From: Larix kaempferi
Lineage: Eukaryota; Streptophyta; Pinopsida; Pinales; Pinaceae
DNA: 64,000 nt
Direction of reading: 5' to 3'
Assembly (NCBI GenBank): GCA_027924585.1
Contig: BSBM01000050.1
Location: 9,385,501-9,449,500 of the forward strand
Part shown: positions 35,685 through 46,720 of the stretch, one piece after another
Layout of the letters: the number at the start of each line of letters is the position of its first letter
Position numbering within the stretch: the stretch's first letter is position 1
The notes under the pieces: model-generated
Database searches by the model: none
The model's input: the letters and a program-made list of their open reading frames with translations, nothing else
Told to the model about the DNA's origin: nothing
Made by a program: the position numbers and the translations under genes

Positions 35685-36626
35685 GAGAATGAGTTGGACT
35701 CATATGTAAAAGAAGACATCCCTATCCCAAAGGATGAAGAGGCTAAAATATTGCATAAGAAAAACTTGGTCAAGGCAAAGAGAATCATTGCTAATTCTAT
35801 CAAAGACCATCTCATACCACATGTGTCATCTCTGAAGACACCCAAGGAGATGTTTGACTCTTTGACCAAGCTATTTGAAGGGAAGAACATAAATCGGAAG
35901 ATGACCCTGCGGAATCAATTGAAATGGGTCAAGATGTCGAATGGACAAACCATTCAATCCTATTTCTCCAAGGTCTCTCAGATCAAGTAACAACTTGAAG
36001 TTGTGGATGAAATGGTGGAGAATGGTGAAATTGTTATGACCACTTTGAATGGCCTACCTAGGTCATGGGACTCCTTTATTCAAGGAATCTGTGCAAGAAA
36101 GAAATTGATCTCTTTCAGTAAACTGTGGGAGGAATGCTCTCAAGAAGAAGCTAGGCTTGTAGCTCAAGAAGAAAATATGGGAGGAGAAGATCAAGCTCTC
36201 GCAGCTCACACCAAAAGAAGGAAGCCCAAGAAGGAGCACTCTCACTACAAGAAGTCCACTCACTATCACCAAAAGAATAAGAAGGATCTAAGGTGCTTCA
36301 CATGCAATGAGAAGGGTCACTTTGCTTCAGATTGTCCCAAGATCAAAAGGGACAACAACAACAACAACTTCACTAAAAAGAAGAAGGGTAGAAAAAGAAG
36401 GTACCATGCTCATGCTGCCGAAGATGATGAACCTCCAAAGAAGAAAGCTAGGGTAGAAAGTGATGATGACTCATCAAGTGAAGAAGAGTATGTTCTAATA
36501 TCTGCTCTCACAGGTACTATCTCCCATGGTTGTAATGATTGGTTAATTGACAGTGGGGCTTCCAAACACATGACTAGGTTTAAGGAATCTTTTGTAAACC
36601 TATTTGAACATGAGTCACCCCATAAG
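35685..36626 (+). pseudogene. Element A gag, zinc knuckle and protease start
   Basis: Continuation of gag after A2. It includes the UBN2-type core (KAKRIIANSIKDHLIPHVSS, then KMTLRNQLKWVKMSNGQTI), one TAA stop at 35988-35990, the region ICARKKLISFSKLWEECSQ, a basic stretch, the CCHC knuckle CFTCNEKGHFASDC (near 36295) and the protease site WLIDSGASKHM (near 36540). All are in one frame apart from the stop. The frame ends where a MITE entered at 36627. Gag resembles that of element D (DHIIPHIS, NENKKMVLKEKLKSIKM), so A and D are related lineages. Confidence 0.93.
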
Positions 36627-36911
36627 CAGGGTATTTTTTAAGGAATATAATATTACACTTAAGTATAGTATTCTAGGCGATTATTTTGGATTCGAAAAAA
36701 CATAGATATAGATAGGTAGGCAAATATTAAATACAAAACCTACAATTTACTACTGAAACGTGTAATTTTTGGCGAATATTATGCTAAAAAACATATTTTA
36801 TGTAAATATAGGTGATATTAGAGTCTAAAAATGACCAAATAGCGATTTGTTTTTTTTAAAAAGCCCCCAAAATAGCCAATTGGCGAAATTCCGCCCCTAA
36901 ACATTACCCTT
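36627..36911 (+). mobile_element. hAT-like MITE (285 bp)
   Basis: The insert has an 8-base target duplication CCCATAAG (36619-36626 and 36912-36919). Its termini CAGGGTATTTTTTAAGG and, reversed, AAGGGTAATGTTTAGGG are imperfect inverted repeats. An 8-base duplication and xAGGG termini are typical of hAT DNA transposons; there is no room for a transposase. With one duplication removed the protease frame continues (HK then VKLGDDYQYPI). Confidence 0.85.
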
Positions 36912-37225
36912 CCCATAAGGTGAAACTTGGAGATGATTATCAATACCCTATCAAAGGAAGTGGTGAAGCCTCCTACAACCTAGATTCTGAATAATCTTTG
37001 AAGATGAAAGAAGTCCTTTATGTGCCTGGGCTCAAGAAGAACCTACTCTCCATCTCTGCATTGGATGCAAAAAGTATGAGGGTTGCATTTGTAGATGGCC
37101 AAGTCCTAATGTGGCCAAAGGGTAAGACATTCGATGATACAGTAGTGATTGGAGAGCAAGAGGGAGATTTGTACAAATTAAAGGGACAACCTGAACATGC
37201 TATGAAGACAAAGATTCATCCATAG
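36912..37225 (+). pseudogene. Element A protease end and pre-integrase remnant
   Basis: Resumes after the MITE with VKLGDDYQYPIKGSGEAS. A stop at about 36991 follows, then a 75-codon ORF (36998-37225) with MKEVLYVPGLKKNLLSISAL, the segment seen after the protease of Copia elements, ending GDLYKLKGQPEHAMKTKIHP. The integrase zinc region (HHCC) and D-D-E core that should follow are missing. Confidence 0.88.
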
Positions 37226-38380
37226 TCATGGATCACATAGAGGTATGTATAATTTGTTTTTGCAAAGGTTAACTAATGAGTTATGCAGGTCATTGAAGAG
37301 AACAAGAACACATTGCTAGACATAACTAGCAAATATGATGACCAGGTATGTTTTTGTTATATATATCGTATACTTTTGTATGATTGATAATGATTACTCT
37401 TGAAAGTTACAAGTTTGAGTAATCTAGGGCTTATGCATATTATGTTTCTTACCTTAATTGATGATATGACTAACCAGAAGAGTCATAGGGTTGAGTAATC
37501 ACGGGTTTAGGTATATTATGTTTATGACTAACCATAAGAATGCTTATTATTTCTGTTTGAAATTATCCTGACTATACATGTTTGAGATTATTGTGTTTTG
37601 ATAATATTAAGATTATACTAATGAATGTTTGATTATGCACGAGACCTCAAGGATAACACAATGATGATACTAATAAGAATGCATAGGGATCGAGAATGAA
37701 TTCAAGAACAAATAATCCAGGAAGCAAAGATCAAGAGGGAGCACGCTCCAGTGGTTTCTGCAAAGATGCAAATATTCAAAGGGAGTTGAAATATTTCTAC
37801 ATTCCACAACAGAAAGGTGTAGAAGAAGCTACTTCAGCAGCTCCTACAAGGAAGCAAAGACTCAGAGGGAGTCCACCCAACAAACAAACAAAGATGAGTA
37901 TTTTAATTGTCATTTCGTACATATTTGTTTGTTTAAATAATATTGTTCAATGATGTATATGCTTATGTTCCTAGATTTAGGATGTGTATTATGCATATTA
38001 GAATGATTTCATTAATGAACAACTTACTACTAATATGCATTTGATGGGTAAGTAGGCCTATGGCACTGTACAACATTCCATTGCTACTTATCTAGAATGA
38101 AGCCTCTTTGCTGACATGTTGGGAGCTATGCAAACTCTTAACAATGTTCTGGTAGAGACTGGAAGGCATCTAGAAAGTTATGGAACAGGGATAAATGTTG
38201 TATTGAAGCATTGTCTAAGATAATTGCATGACTGTATGACATATTTCTTTATGTGTAAGAATTTGTTCTGAAAATTATGAGATGTTTCCAATCATGCAAT
38301 TTAACTTGTTTTGTAGGAAAGACCGTATACCTTCACCTACAAAAGAAGGACTACAACATTTGTTCCAACAACAAAGATAT
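37226..38380 (+). other. Non-coding spacer replacing integrase in element A
   Basis: About 1.15 kb of non-coding sequence lies where integrase and the RT start are expected. It is related to the spacers of A2 (about 30800-31560) and E (about 60740-61410): CATCCATAGTC/CATCCATAATA after a GACAAAGA phrase, repeated AGGTATGT, and GCCTCTTTGCTGACATG with TGTTCTGGTAGAGA near 38100-38160. It contains no recognised gene. The ORF at 37696-37953 has no motif. Confidence 0.75.
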
Positions 38381-39257
38381 CTATTGAAGATATTAAAGTT
38401 CCCAGGATCTGGGATGAAGAAATGGAAGAATACCATGATCCGTCGATCATGAAGAATGATGTTTGGGATGCAGTATCAAGAACTAAGGGGAAGTCTGTAG
38501 TGACTTCCAAGATGATCTACAAGATCAAGCATGTTATAGATGGTAGCATAGAGAAATATAAAAGTGATGAAATGGAAGATACACTAGATGGATTTCAAGA
38601 CAGCTTTCTTGAATGGTGTAGTTGAAGAAGAAGTATATGTGGAGCAACCACTTGGTTCTGAGGCACATGAAAGGGAGTCATATATGTGCAGAACTTGGTA
38701 GGATAGACAACTTTCTATCTAGTTTGGGATTTACCAAGAGTAAAGTGGGTGCCAACCTTTACTACAAGGTTGAGGAAGGAAATCCAGTGATACTACTTTT
38801 GACAGGAGATGATAGATTGATTGCCGACACGCAACAGAAGCTTGCTGTCGAGTTTGAGATGAAGAACTTGTGGATGATGCACTACTTTCTAGGTATGGAG
38901 GTGTGGCAGAGTGCAGATGGGATCTTCCTTGGACAAGGGAAGTATGCAGTAGAGATCCTGAAGAGGTTCGGGATGATGGACTGTAAGGCCATGGCCACAC
39001 CTATGGCATCGAATTTGAAGCTTTTGTGTGATGCTTCATCTGATCCAGTTGATGTCACGATGTATCGTCAGATGATTGGGTCCTTGATGTACCTGGCGAA
39101 CACGAGACCACATATTTGCTTTGCGGTGAACACATTGAGCCAGTTCCTAACGGATCCGAGGAGTGTTCACCTGGTTGTTGTAAAGCATATTCTAAGGTAC
39201 CTGAAGGGTACAGTTGATTATGGGCTCAAGTATGATGCGAATCAAAAGTTTAACCTA
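38381..39257 (+). pseudogene. Element A reverse transcriptase, internally deleted
   Basis: The piece 38422-38625 has EEYHDPSIMKNDVWDAV and KSVVTSKMIYKIKHVIDGSI, the RT beginning; the part to the active site is then shortened, with TAFLNGVVEEEVY-like sequence in a different frame near 38600-38640. The main piece (38622-39257) lacks LYGLKQAPRAWY, and where D has LILLLYVDDLFITGDERLIA it reads VILLLTGDDRLIA. The catalytic YVDD is thus lost by what looks like an in-frame 21-base deletion. The rest (MMHYFLGMEVW, FGMMDCKAMATPM, SLMYLANTRPHICFAVN, HILRYLKGTVDYGL) is well preserved. Confidence 0.92.
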
Positions 39258-39743
39258 TAGGGTTATGTTGATTCAGATTGGGCAGGCAGTGCTGCAGATA
39301 GGAAGAGCACATCTGAGTGCTGCTTCAGTATGGGATCAAGTGTGATCTCTTGGTTTAGCAGGAAGCAGTCCTGCATAGCACTGAGTACAGCTGAGGCAGA
39401 GTATGTTGCAGCCTGTTCAGCTAGTTGTGAGGCAGTATGGCTCCGAAAGCTACTGTCTGAGTTATTTGATCTCCCGCTGGAGGCTACTGGTATCTTCTGT
39501 GATAACCTGAGTTGTGTGAAGCTATCTGAGAATCCAGTGTTTCATGACAGGTCGAAACACATAGAGATCAAATATCACTATATCAGAGATATGGTGCAGA
39601 GAGGAGCAGTGAAGCTCCTGTATGTTGCAACGGATGAGTAGATTGCAGATGTGCTGACAAAACCACTAGCCAGAGTGAAGTTCGAGTACTTCAGGGAGAG
39701 GCTTGGTGTTCTTCAGATCGACGACACTTCAAGGAAGAAGTGA
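39258..39743 (+). pseudogene. Element A RNase H
   Basis: After a TAG at 39258-39260 (Gln expected) comes GYVDSDWAGSAADRKSTS, then SRKQSCIALSTAEAEYVAA, CDNLSCVKLSENPVFHDRSK and HYIRDMVQRGAVKLLYV. A second TAG at 39639-39641 again stands where Gln is expected (TDE-stop-IADVLTKPL). The frame closes at TGA 39741-39743. The RNase H acidic residues are kept although the RT upstream is dead. Confidence 0.93.
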
Positions 39744-41036
39744 TGGACACATTTGCGAAAGCCATTCCAAGCATGTTGGAAGGAGGATCCTTCACATGTC
39801 TGTGGATGATGATGAGCATCAGGACGATGCTTCAGTTACTGCTCTCTGTATGCATGAGGATGATGCTGGATATGATCAGTTGGATCATTTATATGTATTT
39901 TGTATATGCATCATGTTGGATGCTTGGACCATGTATCTGTATATGGTGGATACTGTGTATGATCAGGTAGATCATGTATGTTGATATATATCAGTTAGAT
40001 GTATTTTGTGGATCATGTATCCATGTATGTATCAGGTGGATACATTGTATGATCAGGTGGATCATGTATGATGATATGTATCAGGTAGATACTTGGTATG
40101 CATCAGGTGGATGTAGTGTATGATCAAGATGATCATAGATGACGAGCTTCAGGATGATGCTCAAGATGACATGCAGTAGGATGTTGCAGTGATGATGATC
40201 AGGATGATCATGTGTACATCAGGATGATGTATGATGAGTATCAGGATGATACTTTGTGGCCGTGGATCAGGTTGTGCAGATGAGCATGTCTGGGAGATCC
40301 TATAGGTCGGAGTTGTGTACCCGTAATAGCTTGGAATGCTCTTTCTAGACATTGCTCTGGGAGAACATGTAATTTGTGCCCTAGGAGATCTCAGGTCGGA
40401 GTTGTGTACCGGTAACATCCTGAGATGCTCTTGCAAGGTTTTGTCCTATGGCATGTAATTTGTGCCCTGGGAGATTTTAGGTCGGAGTTGTGTACCCATA
40501 ACATCCTGAGATGCTCTTTCGAGTTTTTGCCATGATCACATGTAATTTGTGCCCTGGGAGATTTCAGGTCAGAGTTGTGTACCCATAACATCCTGAGATG
40601 CTCTTGCTAGGTTTTGTGGTGACCACATGTAATTTGTGCCCTGGGAGATTCTTCAGGTTGGATTTGTGTACCCATAACATCCTGGGATGCTCTTTCGAGG
40701 TTTTGTGGTGGGGTCACATGTAATAAGTCCTGGAGATCTGGACAGGATGAAAAAGGCCTCAGATGCTCTTTAGGGTTCTTGCTAGTCAAGATACTCTTTT
40801 AAGGTTTTGTGACGCACGTAATAAGTTCTGAGATATCCACAGTATGGCCAATGATAAAGACCTGCAGGTGGTGGGCCTACATCCATTATGAAAAAGGACT
40901 GGCTCTGTATAACTTCATATGACGAGTAGAGTCATAGATTGGTTGAGATAGAAGCAGCAGTGACAATGAAGATGACGATGATCCAAAGAAGAAGACTTGT
41001 GCTAGCAGATCTGTGTCAAGAAATACCTTCCTAGTT
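39744..41036 (+). repeat. 3' non-coding region of element A with tandem repeats
   Basis: There is no gene. From about 39940 to 40290 short units built on ATCAGGTGGATCATGTATG repeat irregularly. From about 40292 to 40830 a unit of 86-90 bases repeats about six times: CATGTAATTTGTGCCC at 40366, 40452, 40539, 40626 and a variant at 40716, with GGTCGGAGTTGTGTACCC and CATCCTGAGATGCTC in each. The sequence then runs to the polypurine tract at 41037-41045. Confidence 0.9.
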
Positions 41037-41651
41037 AAGGGGGAGTGTTGATGTATATGTAACTTCGGGATGTATTTCATCCATGTATTTCATTTATATA
41101 TTATTGTACTCCTATAGAGATGTGTCATTCCTCTATACGGAAGTATCGTCATGTTTATTGACAAGTGTCGCAAGTGTGTGAACTTGTCGATGGGTTATTA
41201 GACCACCATGTGTGGGGTCGGCCCTAAAATATATGTATTATATGGGTTATGTGCCTAGCTAGACAAGTCGGCCCCATAAGGTCACTGGGAAAACAGACAA
41301 GTATAAATAGAGATCGGGAGATCTCTATTTTGATCATTCGGAAACTCAGACTTCTCTCACTCAGAAAGTAGCGCACTAGTGAGGAGGAGGATCATCTGCT
41401 ACTAGGAGACTATCTCTGTGTATTTTGGTTGTACTTTGGTTGAGCCATTGCTCTCTCTATCTCTGAGGAAGTTGTGGGGTTTTTCACCTTAGGGTTTTTC
41501 CCACAGAAACTCCGTGTCTCTTGTCTCTCATGCTTTTGATTCTTGTGATGATTGACATGCTTGTTATGATTGATATGTATTGATATAATGTACATGTTAT
41601 TGTCTCAGTAAAGATCCTGGAGTGTTGTGAATTAATGCTCAAAATTTAACA
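41037..41651 (+). repeat. Polypurine tract and 3' LTR of element A
   Basis: AAGGGGGAG (41037-41045), then the 606-bp LTR TGTTGATGTA...TTTAACA (41046-41651), followed by the AAGAT duplication. Confidence 0.95.
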
Positions 41652-41652
41652 A

Positions 41653-41952
41653 AGATGTCTTGTTTTACGGAAAATATGACATTGGAACAGGACACGCTAG
41701 TAGTCCAGCTATTGAATGATAACCATCTCCCCCCAATGAATCTCCACTTTATCCAACAATCCAAGAGAAAATTCAATCTCTACCAAAACCCTAGTTATTC
41801 TCTTATTAGGCTGCAAAACCGATGCATCATCAAAAAATACATAGTGTCAACCACATTAGCTAAACCCACAATAATATTCTTCATCCATAACTCCAGATGG
41901 AGACCAGAAACTAGCATCCAAACATGCCTCTTTTGAAGTTGTTCCTTATAGG
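41653..41952 (-). pseudogene. LINE ORF1, middle part (DUF4283 end and zinc-finger region)
   Basis: An orphan 300-base piece of the LINE between elements A and C. On the minus strand it reads YKEQLQKRHVWMLVSGLHLE, then LWMKNIIVGLANVVDT, matching the RVW-like LPLEFW stretch of plant LINE ORF1. Further on are EIEFSLGLLDKVEIHWGE and FQCHIFRKTRHL, a decayed form of the C-x2-C-x4-H knuckle. It connects upstream to 62067-62860 and downstream to 27271. ORF1 would bind LINE RNA. Confidence 0.85.
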
Positions 41953-43266
41953 TGTTGGGCCCTGGAATTGTCCATTTTTCCATCATTTATCGACATACCT
42001 TTCATCCATTTTCTTACCATTATTTATCATTTATCATTCCATTTTTCATCCATTTGTTGTAGTTGCGCGTTGAGCAGCATGCTACTTCCATTGATCTTTT
42101 AAGTGGTTAATAGTGATTTCTTTCTTTTATCTTTGATGAATTAAAAGACTATTATGCATAATTTTACTAATGATGGTTTGTGGAATGAGTTGTCACGTAC
42201 AGGACGCTCATAGCCAGCTGTTATAACCTTAACCAAAAATGCATGCCACATAAGAACATCTTGATTCGCATCTTGATTTGCGGGCAGATGGAAATGAATC
42301 TCAAAACTCCGAGACATGGGTTTTGTGCGTAACATCCTCATTTACTAGAATCTTAAGGAAATCGTCAAAACAAGCTACGGTTTGCGATATGCAGGTGGTT
42401 CTTCGAGAGGGTATTTTCCAGATTTGGTGTTGCGGCCGGTTCCAAAGTTGCCAACAGTTACAGTCGTGTTCTAGCTGTTGCAGATCACAAGTTGGGGGCT
42501 CAGTTCTTCATTTCCATGAGATAATTTTATGTATAAATATGTAATCAATCTCATTGAGAAAAAGGGGGGGATAGGGATTAAGCATGATAGATTATGCAGG
42601 TTAGGAGATGGATGATAGGAGATGTAAGATAGGAGAGAACACAATGTTATGATGTAGGATTTGATCCAGATCTATTGTAATTCCTCCATTATGATAATAC
42701 ATGCTGGCAGTTTCTTAATTCTGGACTTGTAGACTTTCATTGTGGAGATCCAGATCTGCTCAGTGGAGGAAGGGCCCTCTTCCCTGAGCAGATGCTGGTA
42801 GTGTTGATTGTAAGTGTTTTATTTTGTAGATCTGTTATTGTTAATTCATGCTTTCATTCAGTATATTGATCATAGTTATTTATTATTCAATTTATGTTTT
42901 TATTCATTAGATTTATCATAGAGTTCTCATGTTAATTCATTTTGATAGATCGTTGGACAACACAAGGCTTATTTTAGATTTATGCAATCAGATCTTGTTT
43001 CATAGGAATAGATCTTGTTTGAAGTGTGTTCGATTTACAGTTTGATTTATGAATAGGTTTGAGGCTTGATTTACTTTCAAGAAGTTGTGACTTAGTTTAC
43101 AAATAGTTTCGATTGCATATCAATAGATCAACAATGGCAGGTAGAAATTGTGCTTGCATATATTTTGCACGATAACTTTGAAATAAAAGACTTCCTCGGG
43201 TTGATAATTTATGTTTAGCACTTTGCATGTTAAGTTTTAATTAACTGGCATATAGTGGGCACGACA
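41953..43266 (+). repeat. 5' LTR of element C
   Basis: TGTTGGGCCCTGG...GGGCACGACA. TATAAATAT at 42532-42540 is a likely promoter box, present in the partner LTR at 58123-58131. Confidence 0.95.
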
Positions 43267-43564
43267 TTTTGGTGCCGTTGCCGGGGAAGTTATCAATTGT
43301 GCAATAGTATATCTGACATTGTTTTGCAGATGCATCATTAAAATAGGGCATGTAGGTTGCATGATTACATTTCAGTTTATTGAATTTATTTTGAGTGTTA
43401 ATTTTCTGTCTTTACATTCAATTTTATTTCATTTTCAATCTTTGCAGCATAAATCTTATCATTCCCCTTAGTGGTGTTGTGAGCACCACCCATTCTACTA
43501 AAAAGTTGATAGGAACATTCGAAGGAGGAGCCTCAAGATAGCACACAAAGAATCTAATGAAGAG
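43267..43564 (+). other. Primer site and leader of element C
   Basis: TTTTGGTGCCGTTGCCGGGG follows the LTR directly. A GCCGTTGCCGGGGA-type site is characteristic of the Athila/Tat side of plant Gypsy elements, unlike the TGGTATCAGAG site of the other elements here. The remaining leader is non-coding. Confidence 0.85.
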
Positions 43565-44337
43565 ATGGAAGGTGAAAAAGATGGAGAAGTTGTTACCTTC
43601 GAATTTCCCATCAAAGATTCGAGCGGAGTGGCACCAACAAAAATAATTCCCCCACATGTTCTACCAAATTTTCACGGTTTGGAAAACGAAGACCCTGATG
43701 TATTTTTATTTCAATTTGAAGTACTTTGTAGAGGATATGGTTATTGTGCTAATGATCAAAAGTTGAATGTATTTCCCCTTACTCTAAAAGGAACAGCCCT
43801 CCGATGGTTCATGAGCCTCGGTGGGAATTGCATACAAACTTGGGAATACATGAAACATGTGTTCTTGAAAATGTACCAAGATTATTGCAGGGTCAATGAA
43901 GACATCTTCGAAATGACACAAGGAGAAGAAGAGAGTCTGGAGGAATACATAGAACGATTTCAATATAACCTCCAAAGATCCAAACAGAGGAAACTGGGGA
44001 AGGAAATCTTAAAAACACTTCTACTCAAGGGAATCCAAGCTGAATGTTTAGAAATATTGAATCTGATCGGAACAGGTAATGTATTTCAGTTAGCATATGA
44101 TTATATTTATGAGTTATGTAGAATGTATTCAAGAGGAAACTTCAAGATTGGTAAGAATTCTAAGGAACTTTTATCTTTATTTTTGAAATCTGCTGCAAAA
44201 ACAAGAGTTTTACGAGCTGAAATCAACAATTTATTTAAAATTTCTAAAGCTGATTCACAATCGGTTGTTTTGCAGGATAAGGAAAAGCAGGAGGAAATAA
44301 GAGAAGCAAGGGATTTCCCTTTGGATAATATTGAAAG
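43565..44337 (+). pseudogene. Element C gag, N-terminal part
   Basis: Gag of a Gypsy element: PPHVLPNFHGLENEDPDVFL, then LKGTALRWFMSLGGNCIQTW, FLKMYQDYCRVNEDIF, the QGEEESLEEYIERFQY motif and LLLKGIQAECLEILNLIG. The ATG at 43565 (MEGEKDGEVVTFEF) is the likely start. The frame is open for about 257 codons to the insertion of D at 44337. With D and one GAAAG removed it continues in phase at 51217, so D disrupted an open gag. Confidence 0.92.
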
Positions 44338-45564
44338 TGTTAGTTTTGTACCTAGGGATGTGTTCCCCTAGTGATTTTAGCCTAAGTCACTAAGAAGGGG
44401 GAAAAGTGACCCTCACATTAAAAACACATTTAATGAGACTTTATGTTTTTAAAGTCACTTTTTGCTAAAGTTAAAGTGGGTGAGCAAATAAATTATTTAA
44501 GTGATTTAATTAATGTGATTTTTGCTCTCATCTAATCCTAGCCATTGGATTGAGTGAATATCCACCGTTGGATTAGATGCCCATCTAGGGATTAAACAAA
44601 AAGGTTGAGGGAGGCTAAAACCTAATTCATTGTTATGTGAATGAAAGAGAGAGAGGTCGAGAAGCTACAGCCAGGGTTCCTGCACGAATTTCGAGACTAC
44701 CATTTTCCCATTGGCACAAGGTTCAAGGCACGAGTTGAGCACCAGATATTGGCTCAGACTTCAAGGCTTGTATTCTGGCATTTATTATCAGTACAATGAA
44801 TAGTGAGATCAGCTGTCATCTCAAGCACAAAAACCGTGGTGATACCGTACAACAATACTACTCATAGCACGCAGTTCGAGGATGATTCAGGGCTTAGATT
44901 TCGAGGCTGCTTCATACTGTTGAGGCACAGATATTGAGATATCAAACCCAAGCACTAATCCCGATTTAAACTGTCACGTTGTTAGAAGATATCAGTCTGC
45001 ACGGTTTTATAAGTAGTGACTGGTACAGTGGTCCGTACTGCAGTCACTTTCAGTCACGGTTTTGAGGTTGGCAAATGCACAAATTCAAGTAACAGCAGCA
45101 GCAGTAAGTTCAGGGTGTTTTGCACTGAAGTTGAGGAGGGTACAACAGAAATATCAATCCATTATTTGCACAGAAACCGAGAAGCTTCAGCACGGATTTC
45201 TAGACAGTTGTATTGCACATAAATCGAGGCAGTCTAGGGTTGCATTTAGTGTGGAGATAAGTTGTATTTTTTCTTGTACTGTTGTTACATTACTTTGCTG
45301 AAGAAATAATAAATATCTCTCTCTCTCAACTGGTTTTCCCCGTGGGGGTTTTTCCAGGGCTCGATTTGGCCAAAAATATCTGAGTCAAATTTTTATGCGT
45401 GATTGTTTAATGTGTTTACAGCCTGTTAGTAGAATTATTTTGTGTGTTTGACTGTTACAGAGAAATTTATAAGTAACCTACAGCCAATGCAAAACCGGCT
45501 ATAGGTGAAATTCACAAATTGTTAACACAAACCAGCAGACAATTTAGTGCAGCAAAATTCTACA
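44338..45564 (+). repeat. 5' LTR of element D
   Basis: TGTTAGTTTTGTAC...AAATTCTACA, 1227 bp, with a short CT-repeat at about 45317-45328. The small ORFs inside it (45016-45301) recur in the 3' LTR (50663-50948) as part of the LTR and are not supported as genes. Confidence 0.95.
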
Positions 45565-45689
45565 TGGTATCAGAGCAAAGGGGGCAGAAAACAAGTTAGT
45601 TTGCAGACACACATAAAATTGCAGATCTCAGAAATTTTAGTATTCTTACCTTCTGTCAGTGGGCAGTGTTCTATTGGGTTGATTTTCAG
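45565..45689 (+). other. Primer site and leader of element D
   Basis: TGGTATCAGAGC (45565-45576) follows the LTR without a gap; the gag start is only about 125 bases away. Confidence 0.9.
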
Positions 45690-46394
45690 ATGGCTACAGG
45701 TTTGAGGATTGAAGACAGGTTGAATGGGACAGAGAATTTTGTGCCTTGGAAGGCCATAATTTTGTTGCTTTTGGAGGAGAATGAGTTATGGGTGGAGGTG
45801 GTGAGGAACACCACTACCAACCCCATTACCATTCCAGATGGCTCAGATGCTACAGCTCTTTCAACCTTCAAGAAGAAAGACTGTAAGGCCAGGAGGATCA
45901 TCCTAGATGCAGTAAAAGACCACATCATCCCTCATATTTCCGGGAAGACCAAGGCACATGAGATGTGGAGTGCCTTGATCAGCTTGTATGAGAGCTCCAA
46001 TGAGAACAAGAAGATGGTTCTCAAGGAGAAGCTCAAGAGTATCAAGATGAATGGAGGAGAGGGAGTCACAGCTTACCTCACTAGGATTTCTGCAGTTCGG
46101 GATGAACTGGCAGCGGTTGGTGAGGTGGTATCTCCTACTGAGCTAGTACGCACAGCGGTGAATGGGGATGCAAAGTCCTGGAGTGTATTTGTGCAGGCCA
46201 TTGTGGGAAGGGAGAACCTACCATCCTGGGAGAGGCTGTGGGATGACTTTGTGCAGGAGGAGACCAGGAGGGGTCTCGTACAGGGCAATTCATCAGGTGG
46301 TGGGGCAGATGAGGAGAACGTTGCACTGACAGCAAAGGGGAAGAAGAAGAAGGGTCCCAAGAATAATGGGGCAAAGGGGCAGCAGCAGCAGTAG
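45690..46394 (+). pseudogene. Element D gag
   Basis: The likely start is the ATG at 45690 (MATGLRIEDRLNGTENFVPW), not the upstream one at 45666, because Copia gags begin close to the NFxxWK region. Core motifs are DCKARRIILDAVKDHIIPHI, SALISLYESSNENKKMVL and IKMNGGEGVTAYLTRISAVR. It ends at a TAG (46392) in a run of CAG codons, after which the same frame goes on into the zinc knuckle; the stop therefore appears to be a mutation. The C-terminus is Lys-rich. Confidence 0.94.
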
Positions 46395-46720
46395 CATCCA
46401 CAGGGTGGACAGAAGAAAGACTTGAGTAAAATCAAGTGCTATTGTTGTCAGGCGTTTGGGCACTATGCATCTCAGTGTCCAAACAAGAAGAAGAAGAAGG
46501 GACAGGGATAGCAGACAACAGCCTCAGCAGAGATTGATGAGTTTGGTGAGAGGTTTCAGAGGGATTTTTCCCTATATGCTGGACAGAGTGAGAGAGAGAG
46601 AGTTTCCTTAGCCACCAGCATTGACATGGATTTGGAGATTGAGCACTCATTGTTGACAGGGCATCAGACAGGTCCATCCACCACTGGTACGTGGTACATT
46701 GACAGTGGAGCCCGAGACAC
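46395..46720 (+). pseudogene. Element D nucleocapsid knuckle and protease site
   Basis: In phase with gag: the CCHC knuckle CYCCQAFGHYASQC (46437-46478), a Lys stretch, a TAG at 46509 (Gln context), then EIDEFGERFQRDFSLYAG and the protease active site GTWYIDSGA (about 46690). A one-base loss just after this shifts the frame; expected S-R-H-M becomes RDT-stop. The protease would cut the polyprotein. Confidence 0.9.

Larger units (their letters stand above)
27272..41651 (+). mobile_element. Copia element A (14.4 kb with nested elements), integrase-less
   Basis: Two 606-bp LTRs (27272-27877 and 41046-41651), primer site at 27878, polypurine tract at 41037-41045 and target duplication AAGAT (27267-27271 and 41652-41656). 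It is inserted into the LINE ORF1. Inside it lie element A2 (28540-35679) and a MITE (36627-36911), leaving about 7 kb of its own. Coding remnants are gag, zinc knuckle, protease, part of RT and RNase H. The integrase core is absent and the RT lacks its catalytic box, so it cannot move by itself. By eye the LTRs differ at roughly 3 percent of sites. Confidence 0.95.

Noticed and set aside
45016-45301. Small ORFs in the LTR of D as genes
   Set aside because: The same ORFs occur in the 3' LTR (50663-50948) only because LTRs are copies; no protein similarity is recognisable.
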